Positions 1 to 5,728 of a stretch of 5,934 nucleotides of DNA are shown here, one piece after another. The notes beneath the pieces are model-generated. The model was given only the letters and a program-made list of their open reading frames with translations, did no database searches and was not told the origin of the DNA. This stretch comes from CAKUIA01 sp034180465 (lineage in GTDB: Bacteria; Verrucomicrobiota; Verrucomicrobiia; Opitutales; Intestinicryptomonadaceae), in the NCBI GenBank assembly GCA_034180465.1, contig JAXFOH010000085.1, positions 1 to 5,934 on the forward strand, in the 5' to 3' direction. Numbering within the stretch: position 1 is the first letter of the stretch; every line of letters starts with the position of its first letter. The translations under genes were made by a program, and so were the position numbers.

Positions 1-6
1 CGCAAA

Positions 7-588
7 TCATTTTCCCTGCCATTCTTTTACTAGGTTTTGTGGTATATCTATGGCTGCCAACGTTTTGCCGACTACAAAGTTTATTAAATCCTCAAAAGTT
101 TGCTCGTTAGAGTAAAACGCAGGGCACGCCGGCATAATTACCGCCCCCGCCTGCGCCAATGTTGCGCAGCTTTTAAGCAGCGGCAAAGAAAGGGGTGTTT
201 CCCTTAAAAGCAACACAAGCTTGCGCTTTTCCTTTAGGGCAACTGCCGCCGCCCTGCAAAGCAGGTTGTCGGCAACGCCGTATGAGAGCTTGCCTATTGT
301 GTTTGCCGAGCAGGGGGCTACCACCATTGCGTCGAAGGCGAACGAACCGCTTGCAATTGGCGCAAAAAAGTCGTCGTCTTTAAATTCGCGCAGGTTTTCT
401 ATGTTCGGGCAGTCTCCCAAAGCGTCTTTAAAGTTCGAAAAATTAAGCTCGCTTTCAAGTATCTTCAAGGCGGGTTTTGTAAGTGTGATGTAAAGTTCGG
501 CGTTCGCCGCCAAAATGTGGCGCGCAATTTCCACCGCATATACGGCGCCGCTTGCGCCGCTTACTGCCAATACTATTTTTTTTATCAT
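7..588 (-). CDS. ubiX: UbiX-family flavin prenyltransferase
   Basis: This 193-residue protein has the normal UbiX length. The family joins dimethylallyl phosphate to FMN, making the prenylated FMN cofactor of UbiD-type decarboxylases. Visible motifs are the N-terminal flavin-binding GASGAVYA (residues 11-18), E47 in the position of the family's catalytic Glu, IASGSFAFDAMVVAPCS (78-94), VALKEKRKLVLLLRETP (116-132, with R129-E130) and PAFY (156-159). From memory of the Pseudomonas aeruginosa enzyme, K119, R129 and Y159 match its phosphate-binding K129, R139 and Y169. The fourth such residue, R185, aligns with K175 here, a conservative change. The start lies 15 bp after the stop of the upstream prenyltransferase gene, so the two are very likely co-transcribed. 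There is no strong Shine-Dalgarno (AGCAGA only). In this context its client is probably a UbiD-like naphthoate decarboxylase encoded elsewhere. Family assignment is firm; the pathway link is inferred. Confidence 0.93.
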   Translation of the reverse strand: MIKKIVLAVSGASGAVYAVEIARHILAANAELYITLTKPALKILESELNFSNFKDALGDCPNIENLREFKDDDFFAPIASGSFAFDAMVVAPCSANTIGKLSYGVADNLLCRAAAVALKEKRKLVLLLRETPLSLPLLKSCATLAQAGAVIMPACPAFYSNEQTFEDLINFVVGKTLAAIDIPQNLVKEWQGK

Positions 589-603
589 TTTTATTCTGCT
601 AAA

Positions 604-1461
604 TTAAAAAAGGCAGGCGCATGCCATTGCAATAAAAATCAAGACGGAAACCGCCACATTCATATGGAAAAATACTATGTCTATATTCTTAAGCCCTGTT
701 AGCCTTACTATTATATGTTCGGCAAAATATGTTAAAATTGCAAGCGATATCACCGCAAAATACACGGCGTTAAATTGTTGCGAAACTCCCAGCCAAACAA
801 GGCAAAGACTGGCCGCGGTAAAACTTGTTGCCGAAATTATCTTTGCTTTTTTGTCTCCGAAGGCGGAAGGTATGCTGTGCAGTTTTGCCTTTATGTCGAA
901 TTGGGTGTCTTGCATTGCATACAGTATGTCGAAGCCGCCAATGTGGAACATAAGCGCAAGCGCAAGCGGCGCAAACGCAAACAAAAGCTCGCCGAACAAT
1001 GCCGCCGAGACCCCCATAGGGCACATACCTATTGCAAACCCCAAAACAAAGTGGGCAAAAGACGTAAATCTTTTTGTGTACGAATAAAACGCCAATATTG
1101 CCAACGCCAAAAAGGAAAGCCAAAAGCAGAATGTGTTTAACGCCAGCGCGCTAAGGCAGAACATAACCGCGCAAACTAGCGTAAAAGACTTGGCTTTGCC
1201 AAGCGAAATTGCCCCGCTTGGAATATGCCGCATTGCAGTGCGCGGATTTTTTGCGTCGTATTTGCGGTCTACAATGCGGTTGAAGGCCATTGCAAACGCC
1301 CTTGCAAACACAAAGGCGGCGAATATGAAAAGCATTTCGCGCCACGAAATTTTTGCCCCGCATTTATATGCCAAACACATTGCCGAAAGCGCAAAGGGCA
1401 GCGCAAAAAGCGTATGCCCAAGCTTAATCATATCCGAAAACTTTGCTATATCCGAAAACAT
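604..1461 (-). CDS. mqnP: UbiA-family prenyltransferase, probably MqnP-type (menaquinone tail attachment)
   Basis: This 285-residue polytopic membrane protein belongs to the UbiA superfamily, which transfers polyprenyl chains to aromatic rings in the cytoplasmic membrane. Both Mg-diphosphate Asp motifs are present: NRIVDRKYDAKNPRT (residues 61-75, with N61, D65, D69) and DILYAMQDTQFD (178-189, with D178, D185, D189). The N-terminal IKLGHTLFALPFAL is typical of the 4-hydroxybenzoate/naphthoate prenyltransferase branch. About eight hydrophobic stretches alternate with short loops. The reading frame is open back to 1674, but that extension crosses the divergent promoter region and enters mqnE, so ATG 1461 was chosen; it leaves the usual ~10 residues before the first conserved block. 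ATG 1431 is the other possibility. In this cluster the likely acceptor is 1,4-dihydroxy-6-naphthoate. Substrate is inferred from context; an ordinary 4-hydroxybenzoate substrate cannot be excluded from sequence alone. Confidence 0.9.
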   Translation of the reverse strand: MFSDIAKFSDMIKLGHTLFALPFALSAMCLAYKCGAKISWREMLFIFAAFVFARAFAMAFNRIVDRKYDAKNPRTAMRHIPSGAISLGKAKSFTLVCAVMFCLSALALNTFCFWLSFLALAILAFYSYTKRFTSFAHFVLGFAIGMCPMGVSAALFGELLFAFAPLALALMFHIGGFDILYAMQDTQFDIKAKLHSIPSAFGDKKAKIISATSFTAASLCLVWLGVSQQFNAVYFAVISLAILTYFAEHIIVRLTGLKNIDIVFFHMNVAVSVLIFIAMACACLF

Positions 1462-1471
1462 ATCGGCAATG

Positions 1472-1500
1472 ATTTTATTGAAACGAAGTATTTGCAACAA
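1472..1500 (-). promoter_or_regulatory. Candidate sigma70-type promoter for the ubiA-like/ubiX pair
   Basis: Read on the minus strand, TTGTTG (1500-1495) and TAAAAT (1477-1472) are separated by 17 bp. The -10 matches the consensus at 5 of 6 positions; the -35 is weak, keeping the TTG. Transcription would begin near 1465, about 4 nt before ATG 1461, giving an almost leaderless message. If translation instead starts at ATG 1431, the leader would be about 34 nt. Prediction by eye only. Confidence 0.4.
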
Positions 1501-1509
1501 TTTTTTGCA
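1493..1509. promoter_or_regulatory. Small inverted repeat, possible operator
   Basis: The sequence TGCAA-N7-TTGCA forms a perfect 5 bp inverted repeat in the AT-rich region between the two divergent operons. It overlaps the proposed -35 of the leftward promoter and lies just upstream of the rightward -35, a suitable place for a shared regulator. Arms of this length can occur by chance in AT-rich DNA, and no regulator family is implied. Confidence 0.2.
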
Positions 1510-1520
1510 TAAGAAGTGTT

Positions 1521-1548
1521 TTGACAAATATTGGGCATAGCCTAAATT
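1521..1548 (+). promoter_or_regulatory. Candidate sigma70-type promoter for the mqnE-A-C-D-B operon
   Basis: A perfect TTGACA (1521-1526) is followed after 16 bp by TAAATT (1543-1548), which matches the -10 consensus at 4 of 6 positions. Transcription would start near 1555, about 7 nt before ATG 1562, so the message would have a very short leader without room for a Shine-Dalgarno. The TTG at 1547 falls inside the -10 element, which argues against its use as a start codon. Confidence 0.5.
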
Positions 1549-1561
1549 GGTAGACGAAAAT

Positions 1562-2584
1562 ATGAGCAGATTTTTTGAAAGCCAATCGGATATAGAAAGG
1601 GCATTGACAAACATGTCTTTGTGCGAACTGGGTAAAGAGGCCGACATATTCCGCAAGAAGCTGAATTTAAACAAGGCTTTTTACACGGTAAACGGGGCTG
1701 TAACCTATTCTAATTCGTGCGAATTGTTGTGCCCGATATGCGCGTTTGGCAGGGCAAAGGGCGCAAAAGATGCCTATATTTTGTCGATAGAAGAAGCCGT
1801 AGAAAGAACAAAAACGTTCAAAAACGCTGGCGCGGTTGAAGTGCACATAATAGGCGGCATAAACCACGACATTCCCTTTTCGTATTATCTAGATTTAATT
1901 AGGGCGGTAAAGGGCGTAGACGAAAAGATAAACGTTGTTGCCTTTACGGTTTCAGAATGCGTAATGATGTCGGAAATTAAGGGCAAAAGCTTAGAATATG
2001 TGTATAAGAGCCTGCGCGACGCCGGCTTGGGCGCAATACCGGGGGGCGGTGCCGAAATTTTCGACAGTGCCGTAAGAGGCAAAATAACCCCAAAAAAACT
2101 TAGCGGAGCCGACTGGCTAAACGCGCAAAAAACGGCGCACAAATGCGGCATAAAAACGAATGCCACAATGCTTTACGGGCATGTCGAAAACGCGCAAAAC
2201 GTTGCCGAACACCTAAAACTTTTAAGAGATTTGCAGGACGAAACAAACGGCTTTAAAGCCTTTGTTCCGCTGCCTTTCCGCAAGGGCGCAAACTGTGTAA
2301 TACCTTCAAAATCTTCGGCGGTGTACGATTGCAAGATATGCTCGTTGGCGCGCTTGGCGTTAGACAATTTCCCCCACATACGCGTTCCAGTCCCGCATTT
2401 TACCGAAAGGTTTTGCCAAGTTTTGCTAAATTTTGGCGCCGACGACATTGGCGGCACGCACTGGCACGAAGAAGTTGCATCTTCGGCGGGCGCAAAAGGC
2501 GAAGTTTTAAGCGAAAAAACGCTAGTAAACTGCATACAAAGCGCAGGTTTTGTTCCCGTAAAGACAAATTCTAACTATGAATAG
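1562..2584 (+). CDS. mqnE: Aminofutalosine synthase (radical SAM, MqnE type)
   Basis: This 340-residue cytosolic radical SAM enzyme would add the 5'-deoxyadenosyl radical to 3-[(1-carboxyvinyl)oxy]benzoate, giving 6-amino-6-deoxyfutalosine. The [4Fe-4S] cluster motif is CELLCPIC (C53, C57, C60). MqnE-type blocks follow: EVHIIGGINHDIPFSYYLD (93-111), AFTVSE (127-132), IPGGGAEIFD (159-168), TNATMLYGHVE (199-209), LRDLQDETNGFKAFVPL (221-237) and FGADDIGGT (291-299). The intact GGGAEIF and YGHVE blocks separate it from the MqnC paralogue downstream. ATG 1562 was chosen over TTG 1547, which lies inside the predicted -10 box. Oddities: the residue before the third cluster Cys is Ile, where the family normally has an aromatic; the C-terminal half carries extra cysteines (C244, C257, C260); and the segment VPVPHF (275-280) stands where related enzymes usually have an aromatic-rich segment. 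It overlaps mqnA by 8 bp. Confidence 0.9.
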   Translation: MSRFFESQSDIERALTNMSLCELGKEADIFRKKLNLNKAFYTVNGAVTYSNSCELLCPICAFGRAKGAKDAYILSIEEAVERTKTFKNAGAVEVHIIGGINHDIPFSYYLDLIRAVKGVDEKINVVAFTVSECVMMSEIKGKSLEYVYKSLRDAGLGAIPGGGAEIFDSAVRGKITPKKLSGADWLNAQKTAHKCGIKTNATMLYGHVENAQNVAEHLKLLRDLQDETNGFKAFVPLPFRKGANCVIPSKSSAVYDCKICSLARLALDNFPHIRVPVPHFTERFCQVLLNFGADDIGGTHWHEEVASSAGAKGEVLSEKTLVNCIQSAGFVPVKTNSNYE

Positions 2585-3335
2585 CCCGTACAAAATGGGG
2601 GTAAACGAATACGTAAACAACATTCCCCTAAAGCTTGCATTCGGCAAAAACTGCGGTTTTAACTTTGCATATACCGTTATGCCGCCCGCCTTTTTAAGCG
2701 GGCTATGCGCCGAGCAAAAGCTGGATATTTCAAGCGTGTCGTTTTGGGCGTATAAAGCTTTTTGCGACAGCTACGAACTGCTGCCAAACTTTTGCATTTC
2801 ATGCTTGGGGGCGGTAAAAAGCGTAAAAATTGCATCGCAGTTTCGGCTTAAAGACATTTCAAAAGCCCCTATTTATGTGACAAACGAATCGGGCAGCTCG
2901 TCTAGGGCGTTTGCGTTGTATTGCAAAAAGGTTTTGGGTTTTGATTTGCCAGAACACACCACAAAAGACCCTAGTTTGGCAAAGACCCTGTTTTTGATAG
3001 GGGACGCCGCCCTAAGGCTAAACGCCGCAGACTATCCCTATTGTTATGACTTTGGCGAACTTTTTTACGACGCCTTTAAATTGCCCATGGTATACGGGGC
3101 AATAGCCGTAAAAAAAGAGCTGTATGCAAATTTAAAAGAGCCTTTGTGCGCTTTGTTTAACAAGTCGCTTGAAATTTTCGAAGGCGACAAAACCCGCTAC
3201 ATACAAGATGCCGTAAAAATTGTAAATTCGCCCCAAGCCGATTTTTTGTATATGAAGGAATATTTCGGCAACTTCAGATATAAAATTTCCGACGTGGAAT
3301 TTGAAAGGGCAAAAAATTTTGTTTTCGAAAAATGA
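2577..3335 (+). CDS. mqnA: Chorismate dehydratase (MqnA)
   Basis: This 252-residue protein has the periplasmic-binding-protein-like fold of the MqnA/MqnD family but no signal peptide, consistent with a soluble cytosolic enzyme. It would remove water from chorismate to give 3-[(1-carboxyvinyl)oxy]benzoate, the committed first step. Recognisable blocks are GVNEYVNNIPL (residues 8-18, matching the family's YLN-x-x-PL), ISSVSFWAY (51-59), YELLPNFCISCLGAVKSV (66-83), FLIGDAAL (139-146) and YDFGELFYDAFKLPMVYGA (157-175). N14 corresponds to the conserved Asn near the substrate and S82 to the Ser of the usual GPVxS motif. Two changes are visible in that loop: CISS-GP is CISCLGA here, with C76 and A79 in place of the usual Ser and Pro. 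The start ATG lies inside the end of mqnE and the stop overlaps mqnC as ATGA, so translation is probably coupled. Length is slightly below the family norm (about 270-290). Confidence 0.9.
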   Translation: MNSPYKMGVNEYVNNIPLKLAFGKNCGFNFAYTVMPPAFLSGLCAEQKLDISSVSFWAYKAFCDSYELLPNFCISCLGAVKSVKIASQFRLKDISKAPIYVTNESGSSSRAFALYCKKVLGFDLPEHTTKDPSLAKTLFLIGDAALRLNAADYPYCYDFGELFYDAFKLPMVYGAIAVKKELYANLKEPLCALFNKSLEIFEGDKTRYIQDAVKIVNSPQADFLYMKEYFGNFRYKISDVEFERAKNFVFEK

Positions 3336-4378
3336 CGCTTTTAGAAAAAGTAAAAAACAATTTAAGGGTAGACGTCTCCGAAGCCTTGCCGCTTTTTGAT
3401 ATGCCGCTTTGCGAGCTCGGCGAATTGGCGAACATTAGGCTGTCGTTTCTGGCCGACACAAAAAAAGTAGGCTACATAAAAAATCGAATGATAAACTATT
3501 CGAACATTTGCATTGCCAAGTGCGCGTTTTGCGCGTACCACTCGGCGGCAAAAGTAATAAAGCCTTTTAGGTATTCCGATTCCGAAATTTTGCAGATTGT
3601 AGACGACGCCGTTTTAAAAGGGGCAACCCAAATAATGCTTCAGGGCGGCTTGTGCAACCAATACGATTTGGAATGGGCGGCAAACCTGGCGCGCCAAATA
3701 AAATCGAAATATCCAAAGCTTGATTTGCACATATTTTCGCCCTCGGAAATCGTCTATTTTGCAAGGAACTCTAACAGGAGCGTTTTTGAGACGGTAAAAA
3801 CGCTAAGGGAAGCCGGGGTAGATTCAATCCCCGGGGCGGCCGACCTGCTTATAGACGAAATACGCGAAAAATATTCGCCTTTAAAACCAAAAAGGGACGA
3901 GTGGAAATCGGTTATGGCGGCTTTGGCAAAGCTTGGGCTTAAAAGCTCGGCTACAATGACATTCGGCATGGGCGAAACTTTGGCGCAAAGAATAGAGCAC
4001 CTAAACTACATAAGAACCGTGCAGGACGAATTGAATGTTTTTAACGCCTTTATTGCCTGGCCGCTTGCCCCGGAACACACAAAGCTTGAACACATAAAAA
4101 GGGCATCGGCGGTAGAGTTCCTTAAAACGGTTGCAATTTCCAGAATATTTTTGGACAACATAAAAAACATACAGTCGGGCTGGCTTACCGAGGGAATGAA
4201 GGTTGCCGAAATGGCGTTGAATTTCGGCGCGAACGATTTCGGCGGAATTTTGATGGACGAAATGGTTATAAAGTCGGCGGGAATAGAAAATACGGCAACC
4301 GAGCAGGGCGTTCGCAAAATGATAGAAAACTGCGGCAAAATTCCGTTTGAAAGGGACGGCTTGTACAATGAAATATGA
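3332..4378 (+). CDS. mqnC: Cyclic dehypoxanthine futalosine synthase (radical SAM, MqnC)
   Basis: This 348-residue radical SAM enzyme would convert dehypoxanthine futalosine into its cyclic form, closing the second ring of the naphthoquinone. The cluster motif CIAKCAFCAY (C60, C64, C67) has the normal aromatic before the third Cys. MqnC-type blocks are RMINYSNIC (52-60), ATQIMLQGG (98-106), HIFSPSEIVYFA (133-144), SSATMTFGMGE (205-215), QDELNVFNAFIAWPLAPEHT (231-250) and FGANDFGG (298-305). It is clearly a paralogue of the MqnE upstream, sharing an N-terminal PLCELG-x-x-A-x-I segment (25-35) before the cluster. The usual GAGAEIL loop is altered to GAADLLI (168-174): by eye one residue is missing and the Glu is Asp. 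The ATG overlaps the mqnA stop by 4 bp, and the gene's end overlaps mqnD by 11 bp. Family assignment is strong; the effect of the altered loop is unknown. Confidence 0.9.
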   Translation: MTLLEKVKNNLRVDVSEALPLFDMPLCELGELANIRLSFLADTKKVGYIKNRMINYSNICIAKCAFCAYHSAAKVIKPFRYSDSEILQIVDDAVLKGATQIMLQGGLCNQYDLEWAANLARQIKSKYPKLDLHIFSPSEIVYFARNSNRSVFETVKTLREAGVDSIPGAADLLIDEIREKYSPLKPKRDEWKSVMAALAKLGLKSSATMTFGMGETLAQRIEHLNYIRTVQDELNVFNAFIAWPLAPEHTKLEHIKRASAVEFLKTVAISRIFLDNIKNIQSGWLTEGMKVAEMALNFGANDFGGILMDEMVIKSAGIENTATEQGVRKMIENCGKIPFERDGLYNEI

Positions 4379-5144
4379 TTTTGCAATAACGCCGTGCCCG
4401 AACGACGTTTTTACCTATTATGGTCTAATTTCGGGCGAGGTTGAAAACGAGTTGTTCAACTTCACTTTTTCGGACATAGAAAAGCTGAATAAAGACGCGT
4501 TTTTTGGGATTGCTCCCATAACAAAGCTTTCGTTTGCAGCCTTTTTGAATTTGCGCGACAAATACGAATTGCTAGACACGGGAGCCGCCCTTGGAATTGG
4601 AACGGGACCGGTTTTGGTATCTAAAAATACCGAGCTAGATTTTACGAAAAAAATTGCAGTTCCAGGGATAAACACAACTGCAAATTTGCTTTTAAACTTC
4701 TATGCAAAGCAAAAGTTTTCGGCAAAGCCGAATGTAGAGCCTTTGCACTTTAGGGAGATTATAGAAAACATTGCTTTAGGAAAATTCGAAAGCGGCGTTC
4801 TTATTCACGAGGGGCGTTTTGTTTTCGAAAAATACGGGCTTCACTTGCTTGCCGACTTGGGCGCATTTTGGGAAAACGAAACCAAACTGCCGGTTCCGCT
4901 GGGCTGCATTTGCATTAGAAAAGACCTTTTGCCCATAAAGGACAAGGTTGAAAGCCTTATACGCAAAAGCCTGAAATTTGCATTCGACAACCCCGAAAAA
5001 ACCTATCCAACGGTGGCGAAAATGGCACAATATTTAAGCAAAGACGTTTTAAAACGCCACATATACGCCTTTGTAAACGACTATTCTTTTGATATTTCGC
5101 AAATAAGAGAAAGCCTTTTGCACAATCTGGAAAAATGCCTGTAA
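4368..5144 (+). CDS. mqnD: 1,4-dihydroxy-6-naphthoate synthase (MqnD)
   Basis: This 258-residue cytosolic protein is distantly related to MqnA and would split cyclic dehypoxanthine futalosine to release 1,4-dihydroxy-6-naphthoate. Family blocks appear in order: ITPCPNDVFTYYGL (residues 7-20), ITKLSF (51-56), LLDTGAALGIGTGPVLV (68-84), IAVPGINTTANLLL (96-109), IHEGRFVF (146-153, with H147 matching the catalytic His known in the Thermus enzyme as His145), DLGAFWENETKLPVPLG (163-179) and HIYAFVNDYSFDI near the C terminus. No signal peptide is seen. A TTG at 4347 would add seven residues, but ATG 4368 gives the standard N terminus, which begins directly with the first strand. It overlaps mqnC by 11 bp and the nucleosidase gene by 10 bp, so translation is probably coupled. 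An AAGGGA about 11 nt upstream is the only Shine-Dalgarno candidate. Confidence 0.93.
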   Translation: MKYDFAITPCPNDVFTYYGLISGEVENELFNFTFSDIEKLNKDAFFGIAPITKLSFAAFLNLRDKYELLDTGAALGIGTGPVLVSKNTELDFTKKIAVPGINTTANLLLNFYAKQKFSAKPNVEPLHFREIIENIALGKFESGVLIHEGRFVFEKYGLHLLADLGAFWENETKLPVPLGCICIRKDLLPIKDKVESLIRKSLKFAFDNPEKTYPTVAKMAQYLSKDVLKRHIYAFVNDYSFDISQIRESLLHNLEKCL

Positions 5145-5686
5145 AAAAAGCCTACATATTCGCCACAATGCTCGAGGCCGAAGAGTATATAAATTCTTTC
5201 GGTTTTTCCGAAATTTTAAACGCGCCTTTTGCTATCTATTTAGACCCGCAAAAACGCGTTTTGGCAATAAGCGGAATGGGGCTAAAAAATGCCGAAGAGT
5301 GCGCAACATATATGTGCAAAAATTTTGATTTTGGCGAAATTGTAAACATAGGGGCGTGCGGTGCGCTTTCTAACAAATACAATGTAGGCGACGTTTTGCT
5401 TTTAAACACAGCCGCGTTTTTATGCGAGCTGGAAAACACGAATGCCCAACGCGCAACTTTGGCAAGCGCAAACGCCCCCATAAAAGACAACATTCAAAGG
5501 CTTAAATATTCGCAGTATGCCGATGTTGTAGATATGGAGGCCGCCGCCGTGCAAAGGGTTTGCGAAAGGTTTGGCAAAAAGTTTTGCGCTCTAAAATATG
5601 TAAGCGATTTTTCGCAAAATTGCGATATTGCCGAAAACGTGAAAAAACTTAGAGGAAAAGTTTTGGAAAAATACAGGCTTTGCTAA
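5135..5686 (+). CDS. mqnB: Futalosine/aminofutalosine hydrolase, short nucleosidase of the MqnB/MTAN family
   Basis: This 183-residue nucleoside phosphorylase/hydrolase-family protein would remove the purine from futalosine or aminofutalosine to give dehypoxanthine futalosine. Visible landmarks are IFATMLEAE (residues 8-16, E14 resembling the N-terminal acid of methylthioadenosine nucleosidases), ISGMGLKNAE (45-54), VNIGACGAL (70-78), VGDVLL (84-89), VVDMEAAAVQRVC (131-143, with the ribose-binding M134-E135) and ALKYVSDF (152-159, with D158 in the position of the purine-protonating Asp). It is shorter than typical MqnB or MTAN proteins (about 200-230 residues); the missing part seems to lie between residues 95 and 128, the region before the VDME block. 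All main catalytic positions remain, so it is probably active. Whether it accepts hypoxanthine or adenine substrates cannot be read from the sequence; no aminofutalosine deaminase is nearby. It is the last gene in the overlapping run. Confidence 0.85.
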   Translation: MPVKKAYIFATMLEAEEYINSFGFSEILNAPFAIYLDPQKRVLAISGMGLKNAEECATYMCKNFDFGEIVNIGACGALSNKYNVGDVLLLNTAAFLCELENTNAQRATLASANAPIKDNIQRLKYSQYADVVDMEAAAVQRVCERFGKKFCALKYVSDFSQNCDIAENVKKLRGKVLEKYRLC

Positions 5687-5728
5687 TGGCTTGCTTTTTG
5701 TGCCGAAATGTGAGGAAATAAACGGCGT

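Noticed and set aside
677..1540. Rightward open frames inside the prenyltransferase gene
   Set aside because: They are antisense to a well-conserved membrane enzyme, and their translations are basic and lack recognisable domains.
1547..1561. TTG start for mqnE, five residues upstream
   Set aside because: The codon lies within the predicted -10 element and has no Shine-Dalgarno; ATG 1562 is in the same frame and preferable.
1462..1674. 71-residue N-terminal extension of the UbiA-like protein, giving a 356-residue protein
   Set aside because: It covers the divergent promoter region and overlaps the start of mqnE; the family start block lies just after ATG 1461, giving the usual length.
1885..2535. 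Leftward open frames inside mqnE
   Set aside because: They are opposite-strand shadows of conserved MqnE blocks with no domain signals of their own.
4347..4367. TTG start for mqnD
   Set aside because: The added residues match nothing in the family; ATG 4368 gives the usual N terminus and a normal short overlap with mqnC.
1562..4378. MqnE and MqnC as a recent tandem duplication
   Set aside because: They share fold and motifs, but each carries its own family-specific blocks, so this is the ancient paralogy known for these enzymes.
4006..4386. 126-residue leftward open frame across the end of mqnC
   Set aside because: Antisense to conserved MqnC motifs; no protein-family features seen.
5687..5728. 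Terminator after the nucleosidase gene
   Set aside because: Only a weak GGC/GCC pairing around a T-run is seen, with no stable stem followed by a U-tract.
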